Part shown: piece after piece, positions 34,738 through 43,326 of the stretch
Position numbering within the stretch: position 1 is the first letter of the stretch
How the letters are laid out: the number at the start of each line of letters is the position of its first letter
Assembly: GCF_014699035.1 (NCBI RefSeq)
Contig: NZ_JACXAA010000008.1
Location: forward strand, 124,001-188,000
Length of the DNA stretch: 64,000 nucleotides
Reading direction: 5' to 3'
From: Spirosoma validum
GTDB lineage: Bacteria > Bacteroidota > Bacteroidia > Cytophagales > Spirosomataceae
Made by a program: the position numbers and the translations under genes
Notes under the pieces: generated by a model
Seen by the model: only the letters and a program-made list of their open reading frames with translations
What the model was told of the DNA's origin: nothing
Databases searched by the model: none

Positions 34738-34859
34738 TTTAATGAAGAATGAAGAATGATGAATTGGCAGAAAAGTGGAGAAAGAGGAATAACTCATTCA
34801 CGAGTTGGCTACTTTGCACAGCACGGCATTCATTACTCATCATTCTCAATGCTTCATTT
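34738..34859. repeat. AATGA-rich inverted repeat overlapping the lptC start
   Basis: Left arm about 34738-34766, right arm about 34827-34859, imperfectly complementary (words AATGAAG and AGAATGATGA shared, one or two indels). The inner part has an ACTCATTCACGAGTT near-palindrome. It is of the same style as 14840-14930 and 24557-24635. The ATG of lptC lies in the left arm and the lipobox codons begin just after the right arm. Confidence 0.5.
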
Positions 34860-35360
34860 CTGTTTGTCGCCTGCGAACAACCAAAGCAGGTTAAGAAGGT
34901 AATTCCCTACAGCGGCCCTATTGAAGAGATCAATGATGTAAAATTGCTGTATAGCGAGGCTGCTCTATTGAAGGTAAGACTAACGACGCCTAAACAGTTA
35001 CGTTATCTTAACGATAATCGACGCTATCCGAAGCCTGTTAACATCGTTTTTTATGGCCCTGCCGGAGAGGAAGTGACAACGCTACGTTCTGACTCAGGCC
35101 GTTATGATAAGGCAAAAGATATATACGTTGTAACGGGTAACGTAGTAGTTATTAATAAGCAGAAGCAGGAAAAGCTACTTACTCCTGAACTGACCTGGAA
35201 TCCAGTTACCAAAAAGGTTTATACGGAAAAACGAGTGACTGTACTCAGCCAGTTAACCGGTGAAAAACTGTACGGAATTGGTTTAGACGCTAATCAGGAT
35301 TTTTCCAAATATGCTATCCGTAAAGTGACCGGTGTTTTCAATGTACAGGGAGGTATTTAG
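34749..35360 (+). CDS. lptC: LPS export protein LptC, lipoprotein-like N-terminus
   Basis: 203 residues. Bitopic or lipid-anchored component that passes LPS from the LptBFG pump to LptA. The conserved part starts KQVKKVIPYSGPIEEINDVKLLYSEA and continues with LRSDSGRYDKAKDIYVVTGNVVV, the LptC/OstA-like strand repeat. The N-terminus is odd: MKNDELAEKWRKRNNSFTS is polar, encoded by an inverted repeat, and precedes a hydrophobic stretch ending FLFVAC, a good lipobox. Either the repeat replaced the original start or a non-ATG start is used. An OstA-like partner is at 43327-45177. Confidence 0.82.
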   Translation: MKNDELAEKWRKRNNSFTSWLLCTARHSLLIILNASFLFVACEQPKQVKKVIPYSGPIEEINDVKLLYSEAALLKVRLTTPKQLRYLNDNRRYPKPVNIVFYGPAGEEVTTLRSDSGRYDKAKDIYVVTGNVVVINKQKQEKLLTPELTWNPVTKKVYTEKRVTVLSQLTGEKLYGIGLDANQDFSKYAIRKVTGVFNVQGGI

Positions 35361-35402
35361 TGAGCTGCTGATCACCACATCCAGTACGTACCAACTGACA
35401 GC

Positions 35403-35822
35403 TCATTTTTTACATTTCTCCAGAATCGGCGTTATCTGCTTTACCCCCGTCACTTTCGTTTCGTTACTCCACTCGTTGTAGATGTACGTAACTAATTCCG
35501 CCACTTCAAGATCGCTGAGTTGCGGTTGAGGAGGCATAGGCCGGTTATAGGGTTTGCCATTCACGACAATAGGTCCCTGCTGCCCATACCGAATCAAACA
35601 GATCACTGCGTTTTTGTCCGCTAAAAAATCAGATTTCGCTATGGGAGGGTACAGGGCGGCCAGTCCTTCGCCTTTGTTCTGGTGACAGTTAGCACAGTTG
35701 TTTTTATATACCAGAATACCTTCGGTGATATAGCGCTGTCGTTTTATTTCTTCTTCACTCTGACAGGCTGAAAAAGCAGATACTATAGCCAGAACTGTTA
35801 CTAAACCAGCGAATCGCATCAT
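35403..35822 (-). CDS. Monohaem cytochrome c lipoprotein
   Basis: 139 residues. Lipobox FSAC. One haem c site CANCH, and a likely axial Met in RPMPPQPQLSD, followed by a closing helix VAELVTYIYNEW. Class I cytochrome that would carry electrons in the periplasm. The start codon overlaps the stop of the SCO gene by four bases (ATGA), so they are translated together; a role near cytochrome oxidase is likely. Confidence 0.9.
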   Translation of the reverse strand: MMRFAGLVTVLAIVSAFSACQSEEEIKRQRYITEGILVYKNNCANCHQNKGEGLAALYPPIAKSDFLADKNAVICLIRYGQQGPIVVNGKPYNRPMPPQPQLSDLEVAELVTYIYNEWSNETKVTGVKQITPILEKCKK

Positions 35823-36496
35823 GATTTATATTCAGCCAGCAGCCGGTCAATATCCTTCATTAGTTGGTCAACACCGGCTTCGGTCGTTCCGTCATAAATG
35901 CCCCGAATATGCTTTGCTTTATCGACCAGAATAAACGCCCCACTATGAACCGCCCCACCCGGTGCTGACGGATCAGACTGGGCGGTTACCAGATAACTAT
36001 CCTGCGCAATATCGTAGATTTTTTCGCGATCACCGGTGACGAATAGCCATTGCCGACCCGTTACGCCAAGATTGTCAGCAAATTCCTTCAATACAGAGAC
36101 CGAATCGTGGTCAGGATCGATGGTGTGCGAAAGCAGCATTACGTCGGGCTTATCCTTAAATTTTTCATAAACCCGCTTCAACTGCACCTTCATCTTGGGA
36201 CATATCGTTGGGCAACTCGTGAAAAAGAAATCCGCTACGTAGATTTTATTGTCAAGCGTTCTGGCTGTTACAGTATCACCATATTGGCTGACAAAGCGAA
36301 AGTCTGGAATGGATTGGTAAACTGAATCCGTTACCGATTTGCCATTCACCATTTTTGTAACGGCTTCACGCTGTCCCAGAATGGGAAGTTTTTCATTCGT
36401 CGGACCACAGCCCCATGAAATCGCTACTAAACCGACTAATAAAAGGGAAGGCTTATTTTTTGCCCAGAAATTGAGTGGCTTGCTCAATACTGGCAT
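35819..36496 (-). CDS. SCO1/SenC-family copper chaperone
   Basis: About 225 residues if started at 36496; two further in-frame ATGs lie upstream (36514, 36538), all overlapping the 3' end of the previous gene. Membrane-anchored thioredoxin-fold protein that delivers copper to, or reduces, the CuA site of cytochrome oxidase. Copper motif FFFTSCPTICPKM (C-x3-C) and the His in AVHSGAFILVD are present. Hydrophobic segment LLLVGLVAISWGC may be a lipobox. Coupled to the cytochrome c gene. Confidence 0.88.
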   Translation of the reverse strand: MPVLSKPLNFWAKNKPSLLLVGLVAISWGCGPTNEKLPILGQREAVTKMVNGKSVTDSVYQSIPDFRFVSQYGDTVTARTLDNKIYVADFFFTSCPTICPKMKVQLKRVYEKFKDKPDVMLLSHTIDPDHDSVSVLKEFADNLGVTGRQWLFVTGDREKIYDIAQDSYLVTAQSDPSAPGGAVHSGAFILVDKAKHIRGIYDGTTEAGVDQLMKDIDRLLAEYKS

Positions 36497-36905
36497 TAAC
36501 TTTTGTCTGAACATCCGTAATTTGATCTTTTTGGGCACCTAAATACTTTAGAGCCTCATCTGACGATAATTTGGCAAGCGTATCTCCATTATAACGGCTC
36601 ATCCAGTTCATCATCAAACTGTCAGCAACTTTTAAATTGCGACTTAAACGCATAGCCTGATCTCGATCTTCATCGATTCGAAGGGTGCCAGAAGCGGTTC
36701 CAGTTGCTTTAATGCTATCCAGTGAAGCGATATGTAATTTTAACTGTTTTTGAAGTTTAAGCATATTCCCCATTTTGGGCATAACCTCATCGTGAATGGC
36801 AAATACTTCATTTTCGGTATCTTTTACTTCATCGCCCTTAGAACTACAGGACCAGCAGCTACTAGTAAACAATAAACCAACAATCATAATCGTAAATTTG
36901 TGCAT
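36453..36905 (-). CDS. Small helical lipoprotein
   Basis: 150 residues from the ATG at 36905 (MHKFTIMIVGLLFTS), with cysteines at the cleavage region (SSCWSCSSKGD). The mature part is largely helical and charged: NEVFAIHDEVMPKMGNMLKLQKQLK and a later SDEALKYLGAQKDQITDVQTK (in part). This pattern of a conserved MPKMG and Trp-Met (LMMNWM) is seen in Bacteroidota proteins next to SCO genes; no activity is known. Its end overlaps the start region of the SCO gene. Confidence 0.72.
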   Translation of the reverse strand: MHKFTIMIVGLLFTSSCWSCSSKGDEVKDTENEVFAIHDEVMPKMGNMLKLQKQLKLHIASLDSIKATGTASGTLRIDEDRDQAMRLSRNLKVADSLMMNWMSRYNGDTLAKLSSDEALKYLGAQKDQITDVQTKVNASIEQATQFLGKK

Positions 36906-36992
36906 ACAGTAAGGGGAAAGAGTAGTATTAAACAATCAGGAGCCTAAGCTCTATAAGAGCTGTGTAACGGACTTTAACTATAACGTCAGACA

Positions 36993-38663
36993 TCACTTTA
37001 TAGTTACTGCACGTTGTTTTATGATTTCGCGAGCGTTTTTGAGCGCACTAGCGGACGGATTGTTACCGCCAATCATCTGGGCAATCTCATTGATGCGCTC
37101 GTCGAGGGAAAGCTTTTTGATACGACTAACAGTTTTGTCGGCCGAATGGTCTTTGTAGACAAAATAATGCGCCGTGCCCTGGCCGGCTATCTGATGCAAA
37201 TGAGTAATGGCGATAATTTGGTGATTATGTGCCATGTCGCGCATCATATTGCCCATCTTAATCGCAATTTCGCCCGAAACGCCCGTATCAATTTCATCGA
37301 ATACAATGGTTGGGAGCGATCGTTTGCTGGCCAGAATGTATTTGATGGCCATCATTAATCGAGAGAACTCACCACCCGATGCTACGTTCTTCAATTGTTG
37401 AGGCTTAATTCCCTTATTGGCGCTGAACAGAAACGAAATCATATCGACACCTGTTGGCGTGGGTTTCGTTTTTTCAGATGCTATTTTCAACGATGCATTG
37501 GGCATACCCAGATCGTGTAACAGGCTACCAATTTCTGACTCAATGGCTGCGAGCACAGCTTGCCGGGACTCCGACAGCACTTCGGCGCTAGTCTGGAGTT
37601 GCGTACGGGCCGCTTCGGTCTGGGCTTTTGCGTCCGCCAGCGCGTCGTCCAGATTAAGCACTTTGCTTACCTTCTGACTCAGCTCGTTACGTAAATCGAT
37701 GAGACCTGCTACGTTTTTAGCCTGGTGTTTAGTCTGGAGTTGATAAAGCAGATTTAACCGTTCACGAATGGATTCAGCACGGGTGTCGTCTATCTCGACA
37801 CGGTCCTGTTCGGTGCTGATCTCATCCGCCAAATCGCGCAACTCGATCAAACTACTCTGAGCCCGCTGTTGCAATTGCTCATATTGGTCGGATAACTTGC
37901 TGATATAAGCCAGGTTACTGACAGTACCCTTGAGAAAGTCAATAACGGACTGTTCCGTATTGTCTAAATACTCATAGGCTAGTTGCAGACGCTCTTTAAT
38001 TTCTTCCGCGTTTTCGAGAATGTTGATCTCCTGCTCAAGCGATTCCTGCTCATCGGGCTGAAGTTGTGCTTTGACAAGTTCTTCGTACAGAAAATTATTG
38101 TAATCGAATTCTTTTCGCATCGACGCGGCCTCAACCTGAAGCTGATCGTAATGCAATTTTTTGGTTCGATACGTCTGGTAATCAGCTCGGTAGGCACGTA
38201 GCAAATTGTCGTTCTGCGCATACGTATCAACGATCTCCAATTGATATTCGTTAGAGCCAAGCAACACGGAGTCATGCTGTGAATGGATATCCATCAACTG
38301 ACTCGTTACCCGTCGAAGCGTTTCCAGATTGACGGGCGTATCGTTAACGAACGCCCTTGATTTTCCGCTAACGCCAATTTCCCGACGGACGATGCAGGTT
38401 GAGGAATAGTCTAATTCTTCATCCTCAAAAATCTGCTCAATAATATACCCTGATACGCCAAACGTACCTTCGATAATGCACTTCTGCTCAGGATTATAGA
38501 GCACGCGGGTATCTGCCCGGTTGCCAAGTAGCAACCCAATGGCTCCCAACATAATTGACTTGCCTGCTCCCGTTTCACCCGTAATGATATTCAGTTCACG
38601 ATCCGGTGTAAGTTCGAGTTCGTCAATCAGTGCGTAATTTTTTATGAGTAAATGCGATAACAA
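36993..38663 (-). CDS. recN: DNA repair protein RecN
   Basis: 556 residues, usual length. SMC-like ATPase that helps repair double-strand breaks. Walker A GETGAGKS (29-36), a DIHSQHDSVLL segment, central coiled coil (about 160-370), ABC signature KNVASGGEFSRLMMAIK and Walker B PTIVFDEIDTGVSG. Part of the bamD-rpoZ-coaBC-DUF4835-recN order common in Bacteroidota. It is the last gene of that minus-strand set. Confidence 0.95.
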   Translation of the reverse strand: MLSHLLIKNYALIDELELTPDRELNIITGETGAGKSIMLGAIGLLLGNRADTRVLYNPEQKCIIEGTFGVSGYIIEQIFEDEELDYSSTCIVRREIGVSGKSRAFVNDTPVNLETLRRVTSQLMDIHSQHDSVLLGSNEYQLEIVDTYAQNDNLLRAYRADYQTYRTKKLHYDQLQVEAASMRKEFDYNNFLYEELVKAQLQPDEQESLEQEINILENAEEIKERLQLAYEYLDNTEQSVIDFLKGTVSNLAYISKLSDQYEQLQQRAQSSLIELRDLADEISTEQDRVEIDDTRAESIRERLNLLYQLQTKHQAKNVAGLIDLRNELSQKVSKVLNLDDALADAKAQTEAARTQLQTSAEVLSESRQAVLAAIESEIGSLLHDLGMPNASLKIASEKTKPTPTGVDMISFLFSANKGIKPQQLKNVASGGEFSRLMMAIKYILASKRSLPTIVFDEIDTGVSGEIAIKMGNMMRDMAHNHQIIAITHLHQIAGQGTAHYFVYKDHSADKTVSRIKKLSLDERINEIAQMIGGNNPSASALKNAREIIKQRAVTIK

Positions 38664-38778
38664 AATCAGTGCGTAATTAACGGGTGTGAGCCATCAGCCG
38701 GTAGTCAATAAAGATCAGTAAATACGACGATGTATTATGATTAATACGATTGACTGACAACTACAGACTGGCGGCTAG

Positions 38779-39693
38779 CTACTGTCCTTCGGTGATTAAT
38801 TTTCGGTAACTTTCGGTTTTAGCCGGATCTAAATAAGCCAGTAAATCAAAGGCCTGTTTACGTTCTGCCGGTGTGCCTTCATACAAAATGTTGTACAGCT
38901 CCTGCGATTTTGCATCGAAAAATGAGTTGATCAATACCGAGTTTGGTAACTGTAAGCCGATTGTACGAATTGTACTCAGCAGGGCTAACGTTTGTTTCCG
39001 CACCTGCACCGGATTAACCGCAAAAGCATCCAACCCCAACCGATGGTACGTGTACAACCCATCACGAAAGGGAAGCAACTGCTGGTTTTGCAAATTCTCG
39101 ATTAGCCAGAAGCGATTACGTCGATCCCCACCCGTTTGCCAGGCAGCATTGGGTGAGCCTTGTTGCGCTAAATTCGTAATAGCATAGGCCCGCTGGATAA
39201 ACAGATTCCCGCCCTGCTTACTGAACGTATCATAGTCGACAGCCAGAATCACGTTCGCGTAAAACGCCAGTAAGGACGTAAGATCGTCGGAGAATTGATT
39301 GTCGCGGAAATAAACGGGAGTTGTCGGTAGATAAACGAAGTTAAAGGATCGATCTACATAGCTAAAAATAGTCGTCTCGTAGTTCGTACCATAAACGGGG
39401 CGCGTCACAATAATCTGCGCGGTTGCCTCAAAAACCCCCTGCGTTAGGGACTTCACCAGATTAATATTCAGGGAGCAATTAATTCGTTCTGAAACGGCAA
39501 ACTGATCGTTACTCCAGCGCCGGTTGTTCATAAATTCGGTGATAATTCCCTTTAGCTGACCTACGTAAGAGAAATCAGTTTTTTGTTGCGCAAAGAGCTG
39601 ATCGGAATTGACCGTCACCTGACAATTCAGTTCCTGCGCCTGTGCGGAACTGAATAAACAGCATAGTACAGCTAAGACATATATTGCTTTCAT
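38779..39693 (-). CDS. DUF4835 family protein, T9SS PorD-like
   Basis: 304 residues; signal peptide ends SSAQAQ (about 19). Conserved features: ELNCQVTVNSDQL at the mature start, FMNNRRWSNDQF, INCSLNIN, and RFWLIENLQNQ. DUF4835 proteins are restricted to Bacteroidota and have been named PorD in annotation because of an association with type IX secretion; the precise role is not settled. Sits between coaBC and recN as in relatives. Confidence 0.88.
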   Translation of the reverse strand: MKAIYVLAVLCCLFSSAQAQELNCQVTVNSDQLFAQQKTDFSYVGQLKGIITEFMNNRRWSNDQFAVSERINCSLNINLVKSLTQGVFEATAQIIVTRPVYGTNYETTIFSYVDRSFNFVYLPTTPVYFRDNQFSDDLTSLLAFYANVILAVDYDTFSKQGGNLFIQRAYAITNLAQQGSPNAAWQTGGDRRNRFWLIENLQNQQLLPFRDGLYTYHRLGLDAFAVNPVQVRKQTLALLSTIRTIGLQLPNSVLINSFFDAKSQELYNILYEGTPAERKQAFDLLAYLDPAKTESYRKLITEGQ

Positions 39694-39808
39694 TCGTGCT
39701 GATTCCGGGAGTCTGTGGGTTAGTTACTATGCATTGGGTTCCATCGCGTTGACTGACGACTTTTGGAATCTAAAAATTAACCGAAGTTAGTTTATGTCAG
39801 TCCCATCA

Positions 39809-41053
39809 TTATGCCTTAACGATATTCCGGGACTGGAGTGTATTCGCAATCAAATTTACTAAATCCTGCGCTACTTCCTCTTTCGATTTGAGTGCAAATT
39901 CGTGGGTTTGTTCATCTTTATCAATAACCGTAATCTTGTTGGTATCGTGCCCGAAACCAGCACCCGCATCACGTAGTGAATTTAACACGATCCAGTCTAA
40001 ATTTTTTCTATGCAGCTTTTTGAGAGCATTCTCGCGCTCGTTATCTGTTTCGAGGGCAAAGCCCATGAGTAGCTGTTCCGGGCCTTTCTGATTGCCTAAC
40101 GTAGCAGCAATGTCAGTGGTTTTTGTCAGCTCAAGCGAAAAGACCGTTTCATTCTTTTTTATTTTCCGATCGGCGGGATGGGCAGGCGTGTAATCAGCAA
40201 CGGCCGCATTTAGCACGACTACGTCGGCATCCGCAAAAAAGCCTTGCGTAGCCTCGAACATGTCCTGAGCTGATCGCACGTCGATACGTCGAATACTAGG
40301 ATCGGGGATAGGTAGAGCCGTTGGACCACTTACCAACGTAACGTGAGCCCCTATTTTCGCAAAGGCGTTGGCGATGGCGTATCCCATTTTGCCGGTCGAG
40401 TGATTACTAATATAACGGACAGGGTCAATTGGCTCCTGCGTTGGCCCAGCCGTAATGAGAATCTGCTTTCCCGCAAGAACGTTTATGCCCTCGCTCTGAG
40501 CCGTATCCGCTCCAAAATAATTAGTGAGCACAGTTACGATCGTTTCCGGTTCGGCCAACCGTCCTTCGCCTACCAGACCACTGGCTAGTTCGCCATGTTC
40601 AGCCTGAATCAGATGATTACCAAAGGATTCGAGCCGACGTAAGTTGTCAACAGTAGTGGGATGATGATACATGTCGACGTCCATAGCGGGTGCGAAAAAC
40701 ACCGGACAGCGGGCCGACAAATAAACGGCTGATAGAAGGTCGTCGCATAAACCCGTAGCAAAGCGGGCCAAAGTACGTGCTGATGCGGGAGCCACTACAA
40801 GAGCATCGGCCCATAGACCTAACTCGACGTGATTGTTCCAGCTACCCGTTTCACTCGCAACAAACGTTGATAAGACAGGCCGCTTTGACAACGTTGCCAG
40901 TGTCAGCGGAGTAATAAAAGCCTGGGCCGACTCCGTCATAATCACCTGTACGTCAGCGCCAGCCTTAACCAGCAACCGTACCAACAGCGCCGATTTGTAG
41001 GCAGAAATACTACCTGTCACACCCAGAATAATTCGTTTGCCTGCTACTGACAT
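39809..41053 (-). CDS. coaBC: Bifunctional phosphopantothenoylcysteine decarboxylase/synthase
   Basis: 414 residues. The N-terminal flavoprotein domain (CoaC, 1-185; GVTGSISAYKSALLVRLLVKAG in part) decarboxylates, and the C-terminal CoaB domain (190-410; ITAGPTQEPIDPVRYISNHSTG in part) joins cysteine to phosphopantothenate using CTP. The CoaC active His is in NNHVELGLWAD and the loop APAMDVDMY has Asp in place of the usual Asn. The flexible flap reads GELASGLVGEGRL and lacks a Cys where the E. coli enzyme has Cys158. Cytoplasmic; CoA pathway with coaX. Confidence 0.93.
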   Translation of the reverse strand: MSVAGKRIILGVTGSISAYKSALLVRLLVKAGADVQVIMTESAQAFITPLTLATLSKRPVLSTFVASETGSWNNHVELGLWADALVVAPASARTLARFATGLCDDLLSAVYLSARCPVFFAPAMDVDMYHHPTTVDNLRRLESFGNHLIQAEHGELASGLVGEGRLAEPETIVTVLTNYFGADTAQSEGINVLAGKQILITAGPTQEPIDPVRYISNHSTGKMGYAIANAFAKIGAHVTLVSGPTALPIPDPSIRRIDVRSAQDMFEATQGFFADADVVVLNAAVADYTPAHPADRKIKKNETVFSLELTKTTDIAATLGNQKGPEQLLMGFALETDNERENALKKLHRKNLDWIVLNSLRDAGAGFGHDTNKITVIDKDEQTHEFALKSKEEVAQDLVNLIANTLQSRNIVKA

Positions 41054-41156
41054 GTGATTCAGCGGTCGTTAGGTATCAGCTTAAGGACTTATTAAAACGT
41101 CATGACCGCACGGTAATGAATATCGTGCGGTCATGAAATAAATAAAATGGCATGCA

Positions 41157-41471
41157 TTACTGCTGAACGTCCTCGTCATTATAGCGCCAGTAAACTTTAC
41201 CATCCAGAAACTCATCGGTTGCAATGGAGGTAGGTTTCGGCATGCGCTCGTAAAATTTCGAGATTTCGATCTGTTCACGGTTTTCGAAGACTTCCTCGAG
41301 ATTATCAACCGCTGAAACGAACTCTGACAGTTTGTTGCTGAGTTCCTCTTTGTTTTTCGTAGCGATCTGACGGGCACGTTTCGAAATGATTGAAACTGAT
41401 TCGTACAGATTTCCCGTTTGAGCCGCAATTTTATCGTTGTTGCGGGTAATGATAGATTGATTCGTTGCCAT
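41157..41471 (-). CDS. rpoZ: RNA polymerase omega subunit (Rpb6-like)
   Basis: 104 residues, matching the Bacteroidota RNA polymerase Rpb6/omega family: NLYESVSIISKRARQIA, then EELSNKLSEFVSAVDNLEEV. It assists assembly of the core enzyme. Located between bamD and coaBC, its standard neighbourhood in the phylum, which supports the call. Confidence 0.9.
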   Translation of the reverse strand: MATNQSIITRNNDKIAAQTGNLYESVSIISKRARQIATKNKEELSNKLSEFVSAVDNLEEVFENREQIEISKFYERMPKPTSIATDEFLDGKVYWRYNDEDVQQ

Positions 41472-41551
41472 AATTTAGTCGATAGTCATCAACCGATGGT
41501 TAATTATCAATAGGCGTTGTTAAGTATCTATTGACGAACAATTATCGGATT

Positions 41552-42448
41552 TTATTGATTTGATGCCGTCACTTTCGCAGGGGCATTCTTAAGTTTTTCT
41601 TTTTCCTTTTCGCGCTCTTTCTCTAATGTATCCAGGCGCTCGACTTCCTTAACACTTGTGTCGTACATTTTTTCGGCCTGCTTCAGAAACCGGCTGTTAG
41701 GGTATTTGTCGACAAATGCCTGATGATAACTGATCGCTTCCTGATAACGTTCCTTCTGTTTGGTCTCCAGGCTATTCTGCGCCAAGCTGAATTCAGCGTC
41801 AACCTTCAGAAAAGCCAGTTCTTCGTTGTACTCCGAATCAGGAAAATCTTTCTGAAAATTGTTGATCGAAATGACAGCTGATTTGTAAGAAGCAATATTA
41901 AAGCCGCTGGTTTTGTAATACAACCGGGCTTTCTCATAGGCTTTCCGTTCCAGCTTGCCACGCAAGTCCAGAATTAGCTTCGTGGCTTCGTCTTTATACT
42001 TACTGTCAGGATACGTATTAACAAAATCCTGTAGCGCTGAGGTTGCGGTTAGCGTGTTCGACTGATCCAGATTGAACGCAGGGGTGTCTTTGTACAGCGA
42101 ATACGCGTACATATACATAGACTCCTCTACGTATTCAGAGCGGGCAAAAGTCTCGTAAAATTTCTTGAACAACGTACTACTAAGCAGATACTGTTGTTGT
42201 TGATACTGGGTGTAGGCGTAGTAAAACTGGGCCATTTCTGATTCTGTACTACCCTTAAGTACTGGAATCAGTTCTTCAAATAATAAACCAGCTTTGTACC
42301 ATTCTCCCTTTTTGTAGTACTCAACGGCTCCTTTGTATTTTTCGTCATCAGTTCCACTTTTTTGCAGCTTTGAGAATGGACTGCAAGCTCCCAGCAGAAA
42401 CGCTACACAAATCCCCAGTAGAACCTTAACAATGTGACGGTGTTGCAT
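41552..42448 (-). CDS. bamD: Outer-membrane assembly lipoprotein BamD
   Basis: 298 residues from the ATG at 42448. Lipobox LLGAC. Five TPR-like helical repeats (YYKKGEWYKAGLLFEEL; FYYAYTQYQQQQYLLSSTLFK in part; YPDSKYKDEA; FPDSEYNEEL; YPNSRFLKQAEK). BamD works with BamA to insert barrels into the outer membrane. The C-terminal tail is Lys/Glu-rich. A -7 promoter box lies eight bases before the start and a terminator T-run just before that. Confidence 0.92.
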   Translation of the reverse strand: MQHRHIVKVLLGICVAFLLGACSPFSKLQKSGTDDEKYKGAVEYYKKGEWYKAGLLFEELIPVLKGSTESEMAQFYYAYTQYQQQQYLLSSTLFKKFYETFARSEYVEESMYMYAYSLYKDTPAFNLDQSNTLTATSALQDFVNTYPDSKYKDEATKLILDLRGKLERKAYEKARLYYKTSGFNIASYKSAVISINNFQKDFPDSEYNEELAFLKVDAEFSLAQNSLETKQKERYQEAISYHQAFVDKYPNSRFLKQAEKMYDTSVKEVERLDTLEKEREKEKEKLKNAPAKVTASNQ

Positions 42449-42455
42449 AAGTTTG

Positions 42456-42463
42456 CAAAGATA
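42456..42463 (-). promoter_or_regulatory. Bacteroidota-type -7 box (TATCTTTG) for bamD
   Basis: Read on the minus strand the sequence TATCTTTG matches TAnnTTTG and lies seven bases before the bamD ATG, so transcription would start at or next to the start codon. No clear TTG is seen at -33. It directly follows the T-run of the terminator at 42464-42508. Confidence 0.45.
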
Positions 42464-42508
42464 CAAAAAAAATATAGGCTACACCGTTTAAACGACGATG
42501 TAGCCTAT
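42464..42508 (-). terminator. Intrinsic terminator after the T9SS-cargo gene
   Basis: On the minus strand a stem of ten perfect pairs (42499-42508 with 42474-42483), whose loop contains GTTTAAAC, is followed by an eight-T run (42464-42473 region). It ends transcription of the gene at 42572-43231 and abuts the bamD promoter. Confidence 0.8.
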
Positions 42509-42571
42509 CATAGTACCAAAAATAATGAAGGATAGGTCCTGTTTATACAATTTTAACAAACAGGATATAAT

Positions 42572-43231
42572 CTACTGGTGGCGAACGAGTAACCGTTTGG
42601 TTGCTACCTTATCACCATCCAGAGTAAGCTGATACAGATAATAGCCTGTGTCGAGGTTACGGGTTGCAATTCGAACCTTACGCTCGTTCCGATCGAGTTC
42701 ATGGGAGGTTATTGGCGTACCTAATACGTTCAGTAGCGTTAATTTAGCTTCTCTAACTGACCCATTAAACTGATAATCTAATTCAGCCACTTCGTCAGCA
42801 GGGTTTGGATAGGCGTTAGACACCCACAATTTGTCACTGCTGTATAGGCTTTCTTCCTTAGTTTTAGTTTCCTGAATCACTGCTGGCCGTAAATCACTGG
42901 TAGCCGTGGATACGCTTTCGGTTGTCGCCGTCTTGGTTGTTGCTTTAGACGCTGATTTGGTCATTAGCAACGACCGATAATGCGCATTGATCGCTGTGTT
43001 TTTGTTCAGGGATATAGCCCGGTCGAGTCCTGACAAGCCCGGATTGGGTGTCATTTCAAATCGTTGAGAAGGCAAGGCTGGCGTAGTCGTCTTTCGGGTT
43101 GAAGCGGTTCGCCCCAGCTCGAGTCGGCTCCCCTTTCTGGCATCAGAATCTCGCTGGGCGACCTGCGCCCGGAGCGGGATTGTTGCCATTAGCAAGCCCG
43201 ACACTACACCAATAAGTATAAATTGTTTCAT
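42572..43231 (-). CDS. Secreted protein with T9SS type A sorting domain
   Basis: 219 residues; signal peptide ends PLRAQ (about 23). Low-complexity middle rich in Ser, Thr, Lys. The C-terminal 80 residues form the type A sorting domain: VSNAYPNPADEVAELDY, then LLNVLGTPI, LDTGYYLYQLTLDG and a final KRLLVRHQ. This tag directs export across the outer membrane by the type IX system. Very short for a T9SS cargo, so most of the mature protein is tag plus linker; function unknown. Confidence 0.85.
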   Translation of the reverse strand: MKQFILIGVVSGLLMATIPLRAQVAQRDSDARKGSRLELGRTASTRKTTTPALPSQRFEMTPNPGLSGLDRAISLNKNTAINAHYRSLLMTKSASKATTKTATTESVSTATSDLRPAVIQETKTKEESLYSSDKLWVSNAYPNPADEVAELDYQFNGSVREAKLTLLNVLGTPITSHELDRNERKVRIATRNLDTGYYLYQLTLDGDKVATKRLLVRHQ

Positions 43232-43326
43232 AGAAGTCTACTACAGGTACACAGATATTCACCACAAACCTATCTAACTTAAAAGACAATGTCAACGGGC
43301 TGTTGTCTAAAAAATTGTTAAAACGG

